A DNA stretch of 60,351 nt from contig NZ_QZWH01000029.1 in assembly GCF_003601925.1 (NCBI RefSeq), positions 1 through 60,351 of the forward strand. Reading direction: 5' to 3'. Both the position numbers and the translations under genes were made by a program. Source of the stretch: Buttiauxella izardii (lineage in GTDB: Bacteria; Pseudomonadota; Gammaproteobacteria; Enterobacterales; Enterobacteriaceae). Positions within the stretch are counted from its first letter, which is position 1. Each line of letters starts with the position of its first letter. The notes under the pieces were generated by a model. The model had not been told where the DNA came from. It was given only the letters and a program-made list of their open reading frames with translations, and did not search any database. Shown here one piece after another: positions 21,654-32,387 of this stretch.

Positions 21654-21687
21654 CGTTAATTAACGCATCTTACCTTCGCTCAAAGGG

Positions 21688-22296
21688 TTAGTCACGCACC
21701 CAGCCTTTGCGGATGGGCAGGGCGAAACAGAAACGATATCCCCGGTGCAGGCGCGCGTGAAGCGACTCGCCAAGCAGGTTCCATACCATTTGCGCCAACA
21801 GGCAAGAACACAAGCCCACCAGCAAACCGCCGAGCATATCCAGCGGCCAGTGTACGCCAAGGTAAACGCGCGACCAGGCAATCGCGCAGGCGATGGCAAA
21901 CAGCACGACACCAGACCAGACCCGGTGCCAGAACAAAAACGCCAGCGCGAAGGTGAAAATCACCGTCCCGTGATCGCTTGGGAAAGAATCATCCGGCGCG
22001 TGATGCAGGAAGTTATAGCCAAAGCCAGTGACAAACGGCCTGTCATGTGGGAAAGCATGACCGATAATCCATGACAGCGACACGCTAATAATAATGGCCA
22101 GTGCGGTTTTGATTACCACAACACGCTGCGCGGTCATCTGGCGGCGTTGCCCCCACAACCACAAAATGGCAATCAGTAATGGCACGATGCTAATCAAATC
22201 TTTGGCGATGAAAATGGCAAATTTAATCAACCATTCCGATGAATCAGGTGTTGCGTTAATCAGCAGAAAAAGCGACTGATTGAGTTGTTCGATCAT
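21688..22296 (-). CDS. ybjG: Undecaprenyl-diphosphatase YbjG
   Basis: YbjG dephosphorylates undecaprenyl pyrophosphate at the periplasmic face of the inner membrane, recycling the lipid carrier for peptidoglycan. The 202-residue protein is a PAP2-family membrane protein with the three phosphatase motifs HDRPF, FPSDHGT and SRVYLGVHWPLDML, and about five membrane helices. It ends in FALPIRKGWVRD exactly as the E. coli protein does. The gene is divergent from mdfA across a 200-bp gap. Confidence 0.95.
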   Translation of the reverse strand: MIEQLNQSLFLLINATPDSSEWLIKFAIFIAKDLISIVPLLIAILWLWGQRRQMTAQRVVVIKTALAIIISVSLSWIIGHAFPHDRPFVTGFGYNFLHHAPDDSFPSDHGTVIFTFALAFLFWHRVWSGVVLFAIACAIAWSRVYLGVHWPLDMLGGLLVGLCSCLLAQMVWNLLGESLHARLHRGYRFCFALPIRKGWVRD

Positions 22297-22496
22297 AACG
22301 TTTTGAGTTCCTTAGCCCGTCAAATGAAGATGATGCCGCACGCCCTGCATCGTGACTATAGGACGACAGACTACTTTGACGTTCTTAAGAAAACCTTAAA
22401 CAAACGAACGATTGTCTTGCTTAAATAACAATTCACTATCTACCGCGAGGGCAATTTATTACACTTCGTTCGTTTTTCTTCTCCTTTGAGTTTCTC

Positions 22497-23717
22497 ATGC
22501 AAAATAATAAGCGACTGGGTCGCCAGGCACTGCTATTCCCGCTGTGCCTGGTGCTCTATGAATTTTCTACGTATATCGGCAATGACATGATCCAGCCCGG
22601 CATGCTGGCGGTTGTCGAACAATACAACGCGGGAATCGAGTGGGTGCCAACCTCCATGACCGCGTATCTGGCAGGCGGCATGTTCTTGCAATGGCTGTTA
22701 GGGCCGCTGTCCGACCGTATTGGTCGTCGCCCGGTGATGTTGACCGGCGTGGTGTGGTTTATCGTCACTTGTCTGGCGACATTGCTGGCGCAAAACATCG
22801 AGCAATTCACCTTCTTGCGATTCTTACAGGGTATCAGCCTGTGCTTTATTGGCGCGGTAGGGTACGCGGCGATTCAGGAATCGTTTGAGGAAGCGGTGTG
22901 TATCAAAATCACCGCGCTGATGGCGAACGTGGCGCTGATTGCGCCGCTGCTCGGCCCGTTGGTGGGCGCTGCGTGGATTCACTACGCGCCGTGGGAAACG
23001 ATGTTTGTGCTGTTCGCAGCGCTGGCGGCGTTCTCCTTCTACGGCTTACACCGCGCGATGCCTGAAACCGCCACGCGCCTGGGGGAAAAGCTCTCGCTGC
23101 GTGATTTAGGGCATGACTACAAGCTGGTGCTAAAAAATGGCCGTTTTGTGGCCGGTGCGCTGGCGATTGGTTTTGTCAGCCTGCCGCTGCTGGCGTGGAT
23201 TGCACAATCGCCAATTATTATCATCAGCGGTGAAAAGCTTTCGACCTACGAATATGGTTTGTTGCAGGTGCCAATATTCGGCGCACTGATTATGGGTAAC
23301 CTGGTGCTGGCGCGGTTAACTTCACGTCGCAGCGTACGTTCGCTGATCATCATGGGCGGCTGGTGGATTGTGCCGGGGCTGGTGGTTGCGGCGGTGGCAA
23401 CATTGGCATCAACGCACGCTTATTTGTGGATGACCGCCGGGCTGAGTATTTACGCCTTCGGGATTGGCCTTGCGAATGCGGGTCTGGTTCGTTTGACGTT
23501 GTTCGCCAGCGACATGAGCAAAGGCACCGTTTCAGCGGCGATGGGCATGTTGCAGATGCTGATTTTCACCGTCGGTATCGAAGTGAGTAAACATGCTTAT
23601 CTGCAAGGCGGAAACGGCTTGTTCAGCCTGCTGAATTTGCTCGGCGGCGTGATTTGGTTAGGTTTGATGTTTGTGTTTTTGAAAGATAAAAGCGTTGGGA
23701 ATCGGACGGACGCGTAA
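22497..23717 (+). CDS. mdfA: Multidrug efflux MFS transporter MdfA
   Basis: MdfA is a drug/proton antiporter of the major facilitator family in the inner membrane. The 406-residue protein has twelve membrane segments and the acidic pair in the first helix, Glu22 and Asp30 ([10 protein letters not shown]), which correspond to Glu26 and Asp34 of E. coli MdfA. The motif [14 protein letters not shown] follows helix 2. It ends the block that is collinear with E. coli around 19 min; the next gene, metG, comes from another region, with a repeat at the junction. Confidence 0.94.
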   Translation: MQNNKRLGRQALLFPLCLVLYEFSTYIGNDMIQPGMLAVVEQYNAGIEWVPTSMTAYLAGGMFLQWLLGPLSDRIGRRPVMLTGVVWFIVTCLATLLAQNIEQFTFLRFLQGISLCFIGAVGYAAIQESFEEAVCIKITALMANVALIAPLLGPLVGAAWIHYAPWETMFVLFAALAAFSFYGLHRAMPETATRLGEKLSLRDLGHDYKLVLKNGRFVAGALAIGFVSLPLLAWIAQSPIIIISGEKLSTYEYGLLQVPIFGALIMGNLVLARLTSRRSVRSLIIMGGWWIVPGLVVAAVATLASTHAYLWMTAGLSIYAFGIGLANAGLVRLTLFASDMSKGTVSAAMGMLQMLIFTVGIEVSKHAYLQGGNGLFSLLNLLGGVIWLGLMFVFLKDKSVGNRTDA

Positions 23718-23725
23718 CAAAACAA

Positions 23726-23805
23726 CCCTCACCCTAACCCTCTCCCTGAGGGAGAGGGAATATCCGGTTTTCTCCCTCTCCTTTGGGAGAGGGCCGGGGT
23801 GAGGG
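23726..23805. repeat. CCCTCACCC/GGGTGAGGG repeat, two internal hairpins
   Basis: Left arm CCCTCACCCTAACCC, two CCCTCTCC/GGAGAGGG hairpins separated by AATATCCGGTTTT, and right arm CCGGGGTGAGGG (orientation A). It fills the gap between convergent mdfA and metG, which is a gene-order junction relative to E. coli. Confidence 0.9.
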
Positions 23806-23811
23806 AAAATA

Positions 23812-25845
23812 TTACTTAACTGCCATACCCGCCTGCGCACCGCTGTCCGGGCTTAACAAGAAGATATCTTTCCCGCCAGGACCTGCCGCCATCACCATCC
23901 CTTCCGAGATACCGAAGCGCATTTTACGTGGTGCCAGGTTTGCCACCATAATCGTCAAACGGCCTTCCAGCGCGGCCGGGTCTGGATAAGCAGAACGGAT
24001 ACCGGAGAACACATTGCGTTTCTCGCCGCCAAGATCCAGCGTCAGGCGCAGCAGCTTGTCAGAACCTTCAACAAATTCCGCTTTCTCAATCAGCGCAACG
24101 CGCAGGTCTACTTTAGCAAAATCATCAAACGCGATCGTTTCGCTAATCGGGTCGTCAGCCAGTGGGCCAGTGACCGGAGCGGCAGCGGCTTTCACTTCTT
24201 CTTTCGAGGCTTCAACCAGCGATTCAACCTGTTTCATCTCAATGCGGTTATACAGCGCTTTGAAATTATTCACTTTGTGATTCAGCAGCGGCTGCTGGAT
24301 AGCATCCCAGCTCAGTTCCGTATTCAGGAATGCTTCAGCACGTTCAGAAAGCGTTGGGATAACCGGCTTCAGCCAGGTCATCAACACGCGGAACAGGTTT
24401 ATACCCATGGTGCAGATGGCTTGCAGGTCAGCATCGCGGCCTTCTTGCTTCGCCACCACCCACGGTGCTTGTTCGTCAACATAGCGGTTTGCTACGTCTG
24501 CCAGCGCCATAATTTCACGCACGGCTTTACCAAACTCACGGCTTTCCCACGCTTCGCCAATGCTTTGTGCCGCATCGGTAAAGGTTTTGTACAGCGCCGG
24601 GTCAGCGATTTCGGCAGACAGTTGGCCGTCGAAACGCTTGGCGATAAAGCCTGCGTTACGGGAAGCCAGGTTCACCACTTTATTCACGATGTCGCTGTTC
24701 ACGCGCTGCACGAAATCTTCCAGGTTCAGGTCGATATCGTCGATGCGCGAAGAGAGTTTCGCGGTGTAGTAATAACGCAGGCTGTCGGCGTCAAAGTGGT
24801 TCAACCAGGTGCTGGCTTTAATGAACGTGCCGCGCGATTTAGACATTTTCGCGCCGTTCACCGTCACGTAACCATGAACGAACAGGTTAGTTGGCTTGCG
24901 GAAACCGCTGCCTTCTAACATCGCTGGCCAGAACAGGCTGTGGAAGTAAACGATGTCTTTACCGATGAAGTGATACAGCTCGGTTGTGGAATCTTGCTTC
25001 CAGTATTCGTCAAAGCTTTCGGTATCGCCGCGTTTGTCACACAGGTTTTTGAATGAACCCATGTAACCGATTGGCGCGTCCAGCCAGACGTAAAAATATT
25101 TGCCCGGCGCATCCGGGATTTCAAAACCGAAATATGGCGCATCGCGGGAAATATCCCACTGTTGCAGGCCAGACTCGAACCACTCCTGCATTTTGTTCGC
25201 CACTTGCTCTTGCAGCGCACCGGAGCGAGTCCAGGCTTGCAGCATTTCGCTAAACGAAGGCAAATCAAAGAAGAAGTGCTCGGAATCACGCATCACAGGC
25301 GTTGCGCCAGACACCACGGATTGCGGGTTAATCAGCTCGGTTGGGCTGTATGTTGCGCCACAAACTTCGCAGTTATCGCCGTATTGGTCTGGTGCTTTGC
25401 ATTTCGGGCAGGTGCCTTTCACGAAACGGTCTGGCAGGAACATGCCTTTTTCCGGGTCGAAAAGCTGAGAAATTGTGCGGTTTTTAATAAAACCGTTCTC
25501 TTTCAGGCGGCCATAAATCAGCGACGCCAGCTCGCGGTTTTCATCGCTGTGCGTGGAGTGATAGTTATCGTAGCTGATGTTAAAGCCAGCAAAATCAGTC
25601 TGATGCTCCTGACTCATTTCGGCAATCATCTGCTCTGGAGTAATCCCTAACTGCTGTGCTTTCAGCATGATAGGCGTACCGTGTGCATCGTCTGCGCAGA
25701 TGAAGTTAACCGTATTGCCGCGCATTCGTTGGTAACGGACCCAGACGTCAGCCTGGATGTGCTCCAGCATGTGACCAAGGTGGATTGAGCCGTTAGCGTA
25801 CGGAAGTGCGCACGTTACCAATAATTTTTTCGCGGTATGAGCCAT
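23812..25845 (-). CDS. metG: Methionyl-tRNA synthetase MetG
   Basis: MetG charges tRNA-Met. The ATG at 25845 gives 677 residues, the E. coli length, starting [25 protein letters not shown] with the HIGH-like HLGH motif. A zinc-binding knuckle follows (CPKC ... CEVC), then the KMSKS motif (KMSKSRGTF), an anticodon-binding helical domain, and a C-terminal EMAP-type tRNA-binding domain. The frame stays open up to 26079, but that extension would run through the mrp start region and is not supported. It is divergent from mrp, as in E. coli. Confidence 0.97.
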   Translation of the reverse strand: MAHTAKKLLVTCALPYANGSIHLGHMLEHIQADVWVRYQRMRGNTVNFICADDAHGTPIMLKAQQLGITPEQMIAEMSQEHQTDFAGFNISYDNYHSTHSDENRELASLIYGRLKENGFIKNRTISQLFDPEKGMFLPDRFVKGTCPKCKAPDQYGDNCEVCGATYSPTELINPQSVVSGATPVMRDSEHFFFDLPSFSEMLQAWTRSGALQEQVANKMQEWFESGLQQWDISRDAPYFGFEIPDAPGKYFYVWLDAPIGYMGSFKNLCDKRGDTESFDEYWKQDSTTELYHFIGKDIVYFHSLFWPAMLEGSGFRKPTNLFVHGYVTVNGAKMSKSRGTFIKASTWLNHFDADSLRYYYTAKLSSRIDDIDLNLEDFVQRVNSDIVNKVVNLASRNAGFIAKRFDGQLSAEIADPALYKTFTDAAQSIGEAWESREFGKAVREIMALADVANRYVDEQAPWVVAKQEGRDADLQAICTMGINLFRVLMTWLKPVIPTLSERAEAFLNTELSWDAIQQPLLNHKVNNFKALYNRIEMKQVESLVEASKEEVKAAAAPVTGPLADDPISETIAFDDFAKVDLRVALIEKAEFVEGSDKLLRLTLDLGGEKRNVFSGIRSAYPDPAALEGRLTIMVANLAPRKMRFGISEGMVMAAGPGGKDIFLLSPDSGAQAGMAVK

Positions 25846-26008
25846 AGTAGAAATTGCATCTTCTAAAGAGAAAAGGGCCTTGATGTTAACCGAAAGCCCG
25901 CCTTGCGGTAAACCACACAAGCTGCACAAGGAAATTTTATCGCGCCTGGTGGCTTCTGGTATGCTTAACAAACTGCAATGTCCGACAATAAAAACATAAG
26001 GAGCCGGG

Positions 26009-27121
26009 ATGAATTCGCAATCCCCGTCAAGTCGTTCCCCCGAGCAGCTGCGCGCTATGGTCGCCGGGACGCTAGCCAATTTTCAACACCCAACGCTTAA
26101 ACATAATCTGACCGCACTCAAAGCGCTGCACCACGTCGCCATGCTGGACGACACGCTGCACGTCGAGCTGCTGATGCCGTTCGTCTGGCGTTCGGCCTTT
26201 GAAGAACTGCAAGAGCAATGCAGCTCTGATTTGCTGCGTATTACTGGCGCGAAAGCGGTGGACTGGAAACTCAGCCACAACGTCGCCACGCTAAAACGTG
26301 TAAAGAATCACCCTGGTATTAGCGGCGTGAAAAACATCATTGCCGTTAGTTCGGGCAAAGGCGGCGTGGGTAAATCAAGCACGGCGGTGAACCTGGCGCT
26401 GGCGCTGATTGCCGAAGGGGCAAAAGTCGGGATTTTGGATGCGGATATCTACGGCCCGTCGATCCCAACCATGCTGGGTGCGGAACACGAACGCCCAACC
26501 TCGCCAGACGGCACGCATATGACGCCAATTATGGCGCATGGCCTGGCAACCAACTCCATTGGTTATCTGGTGACGGATGAAAACGCGATGGTGTGGCGCG
26601 GCCCGATGGCCAGCAAAGCGCTGATGCAAATGCTGCAAGAAACCATGTGGCCGGATTTGGATTATCTGGTGCTTGATATGCCGCCAGGCACGGGTGACAT
26701 TCAGCTGACACTGGCGCAGAACATTCCGGTAACGGGGGCGGTTGTAGTGACGACTCCGCAAGATATCGCGCTGATCGATGCCCGCAAAGGTATCGTCATG
26801 TTTGAGAAAGTCGATGTGCCGGTACTTGGCATCGTCGAAAACATGAGCATGCATATTTGCAGCAACTGCGGCCATCACGAGGCGATTTTCGGCACTGGTG
26901 GCGCGCAGAAACTGGCGGATCAGTACCACACCAAATTGCTGGGCCAGATGCCGCTGCACATAACGCTGCGTGAAGATCTTGATGCGGGCAAACCAACGGT
27001 AGTGAGCCGCCCGGAAAGTGAATTTACTGCGGAGTATCGCCAGCTAGCCGGGAAAGTTGCCGCACAACTTTACTGGGGCGGTGAAGTGATCCCTGCGGAT
27101 ATTGCGTTCAGAGCGGTTTGA
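26009..27121 (+). CDS. mrp: Iron-sulfur cluster carrier protein Mrp (ApbC)
   Basis: Mrp is a cytosolic P-loop ATPase that carries and transfers Fe-S clusters. The 370-residue protein has an N-terminal MIP18-like domain (about 10-95), the deviant Walker A loop [11 protein letters not shown] (115-124), [10 protein letters not shown], and the CxxC motif in [11 protein letters not shown] that binds the shared cluster. A GGAG ribosome-binding site precedes the ATG at 26009. E. coli Mrp has 369 residues. Its product may help supply the Fe-S subunit of the nearby molybdenum hydroxylase (inference). Confidence 0.96.
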   Translation: MNSQSPSSRSPEQLRAMVAGTLANFQHPTLKHNLTALKALHHVAMLDDTLHVELLMPFVWRSAFEELQEQCSSDLLRITGAKAVDWKLSHNVATLKRVKNHPGISGVKNIIAVSSGKGGVGKSSTAVNLALALIAEGAKVGILDADIYGPSIPTMLGAEHERPTSPDGTHMTPIMAHGLATNSIGYLVTDENAMVWRGPMASKALMQMLQETMWPDLDYLVLDMPPGTGDIQLTLAQNIPVTGAVVVTTPQDIALIDARKGIVMFEKVDVPVLGIVENMSMHICSNCGHHEAIFGTGGAQKLADQYHTKLLGQMPLHITLREDLDAGKPTVVSRPESEFTAEYRQLAGKVAAQLYWGGEVIPADIAFRAV

Positions 27122-27131
27122 TTTAAAACCA

Positions 27132-27212
27132 CCCTCATCCCAGCCTTCTCCCTGAGGGAGAAGGAGCAAACCGGATGATCCCCTCTCCCGTGGGAGAGGG
27201 TTAGGGTGAGGG
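27132..27212. repeat. CCCTCATCC/GGGTGAGGG repeat, two internal hairpins
   Basis: The left arm is slightly changed (CCCTCATCCCAGCC), followed by two hairpins separated by AGCAAACCGGATGATC, and the right arm TTAGGGTGAGGG (orientation B). It fills the gap between convergent mrp and the GNAT gene. Confidence 0.87.
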
Positions 27213-27216
27213 CAAA

Positions 27217-27654
27217 TTACCCCGCATATCGCATCAAATAATACTCGCCGTCCACGCTATCCCCGGTTGATTCAATTTTCCAGTCGTGTCGCAGATAAAA
27301 TTCCAACGCATTCTCGTTCTTCACCAGACATTTTAACGTGCCGCTAGCGGTAAATTCTGCCTGAACTTTCTTCAGCAATTCCAGCCCGACTCGTTTTCCC
27401 TGATGTTTCTGAGCGACATATAAACTATGCAAAAAATTATCGGCGACAAAGACCGAAGCAAAACCCAACAGTTCGCCGTTCTCTTCCGCGACCCAAATTT
27501 GTTCATCTTGCGTGGTGCTATCAAAATCCTCTGGCTTCCAGGCGCTGCTGTCCAGCCACGGCCAGGCGCTCAGGCGAACCTGTAAATATAAAGTCTGTAA
27601 ATTGAGACGATCGTTCTCGGTAAAAGAGCGAATAAGCAAATTGAAGCACTCCAT
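27217..27654 (-). CDS. GNAT-family N-acetyltransferase
   Basis: The 145-residue protein has the GNAT fold pattern: LIRSFTENDRLNLQTLYL at the start, the beta4 segment NFLHSLYVAQKHQGKRVGLELLKKV with the acetyl-CoA pyrophosphate-binding Q-G-K-x-V-G loop (about residues 92-97), and the NALEFYLRHDWK helix near the end. It should transfer an acetyl group from acetyl-CoA to an amine; the acceptor is unknown. It lies alone between mrp and btsS, with a repeat downstream, and has no counterpart in that place in E. coli. Confidence 0.85.
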   Translation of the reverse strand: MECFNLLIRSFTENDRLNLQTLYLQVRLSAWPWLDSSAWKPEDFDSTTQDEQIWVAEENGELLGFASVFVADNFLHSLYVAQKHQGKRVGLELLKKVQAEFTASGTLKCLVKNENALEFYLRHDWKIESTGDSVDGEYYLMRYAG

Positions 27655-27767
27655 AGTCTGAATATCGCGATTATTGAGGGCAAATCAAAAATTATTGAAT
27701 CCCTTCAAAGAAAGTTAAGCCGCATTGTCGTATGTTACGCGCCCATTAAAATTTAACGGCGCTCGCA

Positions 27768-29456
27768 ATGTACGAATTTAACCTGGTATTACTGCTGCTC
27801 CAGCAGATGTGCGTCTACCTGGTTATCGCCTGGTTGATGAGTAAAACGCGCCTATTTATCCCGTTGATGCAGGTCACCGTACGTTTACCACACAAATTAC
27901 TCTGCTACGTCACGTTTTCCATCTTCTGCATTATGGGCACCTATTTTGGCCTGCATATCGACGACTCCATCGCCAACACGCGAGCGATTGGCGCGGTAAT
28001 GGGCGGCTTGCTCGGCGGCCCGTTAGTGGGTGGGCTGGTCGGGTTGACCGGCGGATTGCACCGTTACTCAATGGGCGGAATGACCGCACTCAGTTGCATG
28101 GTTTCGACCATTATTGAAGGCTTGCTGGGCGGGCTTTTACACCGCTTTTTGATTCGCCGTGGGCGCAGCGATTTATTGTTCAACCCGCTCACCGCAGGCG
28201 GCATTACGCTGCTGGCTGAATTCTTCCAGATGGGCATTATTCTGCTGATTGCTCGCCCGTTTGCTGACGCGCTGAACCTGGTGAAAAGTATTGCCGCGCC
28301 GATGATGGTGACCAATACCGTGGGTGCGGCGCTCTTTATGCGTATTTTGCTTGATAAGCGCGCGATGCTTGAGAAATACACCTCGGCATTTTCCGCCACG
28401 GCGCTAAAAGTCGCTGCCTCTACCGAAGGGATTTTGCGCCAGGGATTTAACCAGGAAAACAGCATGAAAGTGGCGCAGGTGCTGCATCATGAGCTGGATA
28501 TCGGCGCGGTGGCGATCACCGATCATGAAAAGCTGCTGGCTTTTACCGGCATTGGTGCCGATCACCATTTGCCGGGGCGTCCGATCTCATCCGATTACAC
28601 CTGGCAGGCGATTGAGCGCGGCGAAGTGGTGTATGCCGATGGCAACGAAGTGCCCTATCGCTGCTCGCTGCACCCCAACTGCAAACTCGGCTCGACGCTG
28701 GTGATCCCGTTATACGGCGAAAATAGCCGGGTGATTGGCACCATTAAACTGTATGAAGCGAAAAATCGCCTGTTCAGCTCGATAAACCGCACGCTGGGCG
28801 AAGGTATTGCACAACTGCTTTCAGCACAGATTCTGGCGGGGCAATACGAGCGGCAAAAACAGATGCTCACACAGTCGGAAATCAAATTGCTGCACGCGCA
28901 GGTCAATCCGCATTTCTTGTTTAACGCGCTGAATACGCTGGTGGCGGTGATTCGCCGGGATAACGAACAGGCCTGCCAACTGGTGCAATATCTCTCAACG
29001 TTCTTTCGTAAAAACCTTAAGCGCCCGAGCGAGATTGTGACCCTTGCCGATGAAATCGAGCACGTTAATGCGTATCTGCAAATTGAACAGGCGCGGTTTC
29101 AGTCGCGCTTGCGTGTGCAGTTGAACGTTCCACAAAGCCTTGAGCAGGTACGTTTACCGGCATTCACTTTGCAGCCGATTGTCGAAAACGCCATTAAACA
29201 CGGCACTTCACAATTGCTCGGCGTGGGCGAAATCACCATTAACGCCAGCCAAAATGGTGAGCATTTACATTTGTTCGTGGAAGACAACGCCGGGCTTTAT
29301 CAGGAAAACCCATCCGCCTGCGGGCTGGGCATGAGCCTGGTCGACAAACGCCTGCGCGCCCGTTATGGCGACGACTGCGGCATCAAAGTGGACTTTGAAT
29401 CCGACCGATTTACCCGCATCACCCTACGTTTACCTCTGGAGGAAACCCCATGTTAA
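27768..29456 (+). CDS. btsS: Pyruvate-sensing histidine kinase BtsS (YehU)
   Basis: BtsS is the LytS-type sensor kinase that detects extracellular pyruvate in E. coli. The 562-residue protein has an N-terminal 5TMR-LYT membrane domain (about 1-205, several hydrophobic helices with a glycine-rich [18 protein letters not shown] run), a GAF-like domain (about 220-360), the His-kinase segment with [13 protein letters not shown] where His382 is the likely phosphorylated residue, and a C-terminal HATPase domain ([27 protein letters not shown]). It overlaps btsR by seven bases, as expected for a coupled pair. E. coli BtsS has 561 residues. Confidence 0.95.
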   Translation: MYEFNLVLLLLQQMCVYLVIAWLMSKTRLFIPLMQVTVRLPHKLLCYVTFSIFCIMGTYFGLHIDDSIANTRAIGAVMGGLLGGPLVGGLVGLTGGLHRYSMGGMTALSCMVSTIIEGLLGGLLHRFLIRRGRSDLLFNPLTAGGITLLAEFFQMGIILLIARPFADALNLVKSIAAPMMVTNTVGAALFMRILLDKRAMLEKYTSAFSATALKVAASTEGILRQGFNQENSMKVAQVLHHELDIGAVAITDHEKLLAFTGIGADHHLPGRPISSDYTWQAIERGEVVYADGNEVPYRCSLHPNCKLGSTLVIPLYGENSRVIGTIKLYEAKNRLFSSINRTLGEGIAQLLSAQILAGQYERQKQMLTQSEIKLLHAQVNPHFLFNALNTLVAVIRRDNEQACQLVQYLSTFFRKNLKRPSEIVTLADEIEHVNAYLQIEQARFQSRLRVQLNVPQSLEQVRLPAFTLQPIVENAIKHGTSQLLGVGEITINASQNGEHLHLFVEDNAGLYQENPSACGLGMSLVDKRLRARYGDDCGIKVDFESDRFTRITLRLPLEETPC

Positions 29457-30178
29457 AAGTGCTGATTGTCGATGACGAGCCGCTGGCGCGTGAGAATCTG
29501 CGCGTCATGCTGCAAAACGAGGCCGATATTGAGGTTGTGGGGGAGTGCGGAAACGCAGTGGAAGCGATTGGCGCGGTGCATCGTTTACACCCGGACGTGG
29601 TGTTTCTCGATATCCAGATGCCGCGCATTAGCGGCCTGGAAATGGCGAGTATGCTCGACCCGGAACAGCGGCCCTACATCGTTTTCCTCACTGCTTTTGA
29701 CGAATACGCGGTGCAGGCGTTTGAAGAACACGCGTTTGACTATTTGCTCAAACCGATAGACGGCAAGCGGCTGGAGAAAACACTGCATCGCCTGCGCCAT
29801 GAACGCGTCGATCAGGACATGACGTTACTGACGCCCAACCAGGAAGATCTCAAATTCATCCCTTGCACCGGGCAAAGCCGAATTTACCTTTTGCAAATGG
29901 AAGAGGTGATGTTTGCCAGCAGCCGCATGAGCGGGGTGTATGTCACCAACGCGCAAGGGAGCGAAGGGTTTACCGAACTCACATTGCGCACCCTCGAAAG
30001 CCGCACGCCGCTGGTGCGCTGCCATCGCCAATACCTGGTGAACATGGCGCATCTTAAAGAGATCCGTTTTGAAGACGGCGGGCAGGCCGAACTGATGCTG
30101 CGCGACGGGCAATCCGTTCCGGTGAGCCGCCGCTATCTTAAAAGCCTGAAAGAGGCGCTGGGGCTGAAAGCGGTGTAG
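29450..30178 (+). CDS. btsR: LytTR-family response regulator BtsR (YehT)
   Basis: BtsR is the DNA-binding partner of BtsS and activates btsT (yjiY) in E. coli. The 242-residue protein has a receiver domain with phosphorylation site Asp54 (VVFLDIQMP) and conserved acidic pair in IVDDEPLA, a linker, and a C-terminal LytTR DNA-binding domain ([14 protein letters not shown] ... [15 protein letters not shown]). Identity to E. coli BtsR is very high throughout. It likely binds the ACCACTCA repeats upstream of the CstA-family gene at 37.3 kb. Confidence 0.95.
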   Translation: MLKVLIVDDEPLARENLRVMLQNEADIEVVGECGNAVEAIGAVHRLHPDVVFLDIQMPRISGLEMASMLDPEQRPYIVFLTAFDEYAVQAFEEHAFDYLLKPIDGKRLEKTLHRLRHERVDQDMTLLTPNQEDLKFIPCTGQSRIYLLQMEEVMFASSRMSGVYVTNAQGSEGFTELTLRTLESRTPLVRCHRQYLVNMAHLKEIRFEDGGQAELMLRDGQSVPVSRRYLKSLKEALGLKAV

Positions 30179-30271
30179 TTTTATTTATTAGGGTATCTGC
30201 AATCGTGCCGATATACTGCCCGCTTTAGAAATACCCCCGCTTGTAAGATTTAGAACGAGAGAATCACCACT

Positions 30272-30742
30272 ATGATGAATAACGACGTATTACGCAGCGT
30301 GCGCTACATGCTGAATTTGGGCAACGACGACATGGTGAAAATCTTCGCCCTGACCGACACTGCCGTGACTGCCGAGCAAATTGTCACCTGGACCAAAAAA
30401 GAAGACGAAGAGAACTTCAAACTTTGCCCGGATATCCTGATGGCAAACTTCCTCAATGGCCTGATTTACTTCAAGCGCGGCAAAGACGAAAGCAAACCTG
30501 CACCAAAAATTGAACGCAAGATGACCAATAACATCATCCTGAAAAAACTGCGTATTGCGTTTGATTTGAAAACTGACGACGTGCTGGAAATTTTGACCAG
30601 CCAGGAATTCCGCATCTCTATGCCGGAAATCACCGCGATGATGCGCGCACCAGAGAACAAAAACTTCCGTGAATGTGGCGACCAGTTCCTGCGCTACTTC
30701 CTGCGTGGTTTAACTTCACGCGTACACGTCGCGAAGAAGTAA
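30272..30742 (+). CDS. yehS: DUF1456-family protein YehS
   Basis: The 156-residue protein equals E. coli YehS in length and shares long identical stretches, such as FLNGLIYFKRGKDES and MPEITAMMRAPENKNFRECGDQFLRYFLRGL. It contains two repeated DUF1456 units (about 1-70 and 80-150), each starting LRSVRYML-like or LKKLRIAF-like. The function is unknown. It follows btsSR in the same direction after 93 bp, as in E. coli. The start ATG at 30272 has AGAGAATC before it. Confidence 0.93.
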   Translation: MMNNDVLRSVRYMLNLGNDDMVKIFALTDTAVTAEQIVTWTKKEDEENFKLCPDILMANFLNGLIYFKRGKDESKPAPKIERKMTNNIILKKLRIAFDLKTDDVLEILTSQEFRISMPEITAMMRAPENKNFRECGDQFLRYFLRGLTSRVHVAKK

Positions 30743-30750
30743 GATTTTAT

Positions 30751-30811
30751 GCGCTTATCCACTCTACGAATGTCTTTCGTAGGTCGGATAAGCGCCAGCG
30801 TCATCCGACGC
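30751..30811. repeat. REP-type palindrome after yehS
   Basis: GCGCTTATCC (30751-30760) with CTACGAA (30764-30770) pairs with TTCGTAG (30776-30782) and GGATAAGCGC (30786-30795) to form a long stem; the typical CAGCGTCATCCGACGC end of a REP follows. It separates convergent yehS and the xdhC-like gene and shares its core with the element at 18647-18735. Confidence 0.85.
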
Positions 30812-31779
30812 TATCCCCGCGCTTCGTTTTTCCGCTTCACAATATCCGCCATCACCGCCAGGGCAATTTCTGCCGGAGTTTTGCTGCCTAACGGCAAGCC
30901 AATCGGCGCATGAATGCGTTGTAATTCTTCCGGGTTTAATTCGGCAATTTTCTGTAACCGCTCCAGCCGTTTCGCGCTGTTCTTCTGCGAGCCCATTGCG
31001 CCAATATAAAACGCAGGCGTATTCACCGCTTCCATCATGGTTAAATCATCCATGCGCGGGTCATGGGTTAGCGCGACAATCGCCGTATTCGCGTGGCAGG
31101 AATTTTGTTCGAGATAGTTCGCCGGGAACTGTTTAAGCAGCGTGATTTCCGACTTGAGCTGTGTGGCGAAGTTCTCCAGCACTTCCGGGCGATTCTCACA
31201 AACTAACACTTCAAAACCGAGCGAGCTGGCAAAATCGGCACAGTACAGCGCCACGCTCGACAGCCCGGCAATCAGCAGGCGCGGGGCGGCGGCAACATGC
31301 AGCGTAATCTGTTGCCCATGGCGCTCAACCTGGGTGATCTCGGCAAACTCAGTGACTTCAAGATGGCAGCAAGGCTCAGGCAGCGTCAGGCGTTTTTGCA
31401 GGGCAAAATGGCCGCTCAGCGCATTTTCCATTTTCTCGAGATAAGCCCCATTTCCCGCCGTGGCGGGCAGATATTCCACCAGAATATCCAGCACGCCGCC
31501 GCAGGGTAGTGCGATCCCCGGTTCCAGTCCGCCTTCGCCATAGCGCACAATTTGGCTGGCTTGCTGGTATTCACCTTGCGCAATACGCTGCAAAAAATCC
31601 TCTTCCACACAGCCGCCGGAAAGCGAGCCGCAAAAGCGGTTGTCGGCGGTGGCGACCATCAGCGCGCCCGGTGAGCGCGGCGATGAACCATAGGTATTTA
31701 ACACGGTACAGAGCCAGACCGGTTGTGCCGTAAGCCACTCTCGCGCCTGGCGAATCACACTCATATCAAGGTGTTGCAC
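30811..31779 (-). CDS. XdhC/PaoD-type molybdenum hydroxylase maturation factor
   Basis: XdhC-family proteins bind molybdenum cofactor, promote its sulfuration and insert it into molybdenum hydroxylases. The 322-residue protein has an N-terminal XdhC/CoxI domain (VLNTYGSSPRSPGALM; CGSLSGGCVEEDF; GLEPGIALPCGGVLDILVE) and a C-terminal Rossmann domain (PRLLIAGLSSVALYCADFASSLGFEV; HDPRMDD; FYIGAMGSQKNSAKRLERL). It lies two bases downstream of a MocA-like gene on the same strand and is divergent from the three enzyme subunit genes, so it is almost certainly the dedicated chaperone of that enzyme. PaoD of E. coli is the closest comparison I know. Confidence 0.9.
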   Translation of the reverse strand: MQHLDMSVIRQAREWLTAQPVWLCTVLNTYGSSPRSPGALMVATADNRFCGSLSGGCVEEDFLQRIAQGEYQQASQIVRYGEGGLEPGIALPCGGVLDILVEYLPATAGNGAYLEKMENALSGHFALQKRLTLPEPCCHLEVTEFAEITQVERHGQQITLHVAAAPRLLIAGLSSVALYCADFASSLGFEVLVCENRPEVLENFATQLKSEITLLKQFPANYLEQNSCHANTAIVALTHDPRMDDLTMMEAVNTPAFYIGAMGSQKNSAKRLERLQKIAELNPEELQRIHAPIGLPLGSKTPAEIALAVMADIVKRKNEARG

Positions 31780-31781
31780 GA

Positions 31782-32360
31782 TTATTTTCTCCCTTGTACC
31801 AGTTGTGATGGAAGGTCGATGTCGCGTTGCGAGTCGCCATCATCAATTTCAATAAAATGCACCGCTTCACCTTTTAACAACTCACGCGCGCCGTTATCGC
31901 CCGTAAGGCCGCACAGTTTGTCGAACCCGGTGTTATCGAATCCCACCGGATGGCCGGGCAGTGAACCCACGCGCGGGCGCACAAGCGGGTAGGTTTTTAG
32001 CGCATCGGCAACTTGCAAGAACACGTCGGGGGGAACAAAGGGCATATCCGCGAGATGAATCAGCCAGCCGTGCCAGTCGGAATTGGCGCGAACTCCGGCG
32101 GCGATGGATTCACCCAAACCTGTGCTGTCGATAAGCGTGACGGGAACCTGCTGCGCATGGCACAAATCCTGAATGTGAGTATTTTCCGGGCGCGTCACTA
32201 CGTGAACCGCAAGATGAGTTGCGCAGGCGTTGTTCAGCGTTTGCGCAAACACGCTGCAATTGTTAAGACGCGCATCCAGTTTATTGCCATTTCCACCTGC
32301 TTCCCGGAAGCGTCTGGCAAACCCGGCGGCGGTGATGATAATGCCCACATTCCTGCTCAA
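31782..32360 (-). CDS. MocA-like molybdenum cofactor cytidylyltransferase
   Basis: The protein of about 192 residues is a MobA/MocA-type nucleotidyltransferase: GIIITAAGFARRF at the start replaces the usual LAAGxSxRMG loop, followed by a conserved lysine in GNKLDARL, HLADMPFVPPDVF with the metal-binding aspartate, and PGHPVGFD. It should make the cytosine-dinucleotide form of the cofactor used by aldehyde-oxidase-type enzymes. The start is probably the TTG at 32360, because GAGGA lies about seven bases upstream; the frame stays open to a GTG at 32387 that has no ribosome-binding site. It pairs with the xdhC-like gene. Confidence 0.85.
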   Translation of the reverse strand: MSRNVGIIITAAGFARRFREAGGNGNKLDARLNNCSVFAQTLNNACATHLAVHVVTRPENTHIQDLCHAQQVPVTLIDSTGLGESIAAGVRANSDWHGWLIHLADMPFVPPDVFLQVADALKTYPLVRPRVGSLPGHPVGFDNTGFDKLCGLTGDNGARELLKGEAVHFIEIDDGDSQRDIDLPSQLVQGRK

Positions 32361-32387
32361 GACTGATTCCTCGGCACTTTTTATCAC

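Noticed and set aside
25846-26079. N-terminal extension of MetG to 755 residues
   Set aside because: The E. coli-like start at 25845 gives the usual 677 residues, and the extension would run through the mrp promoter and start.
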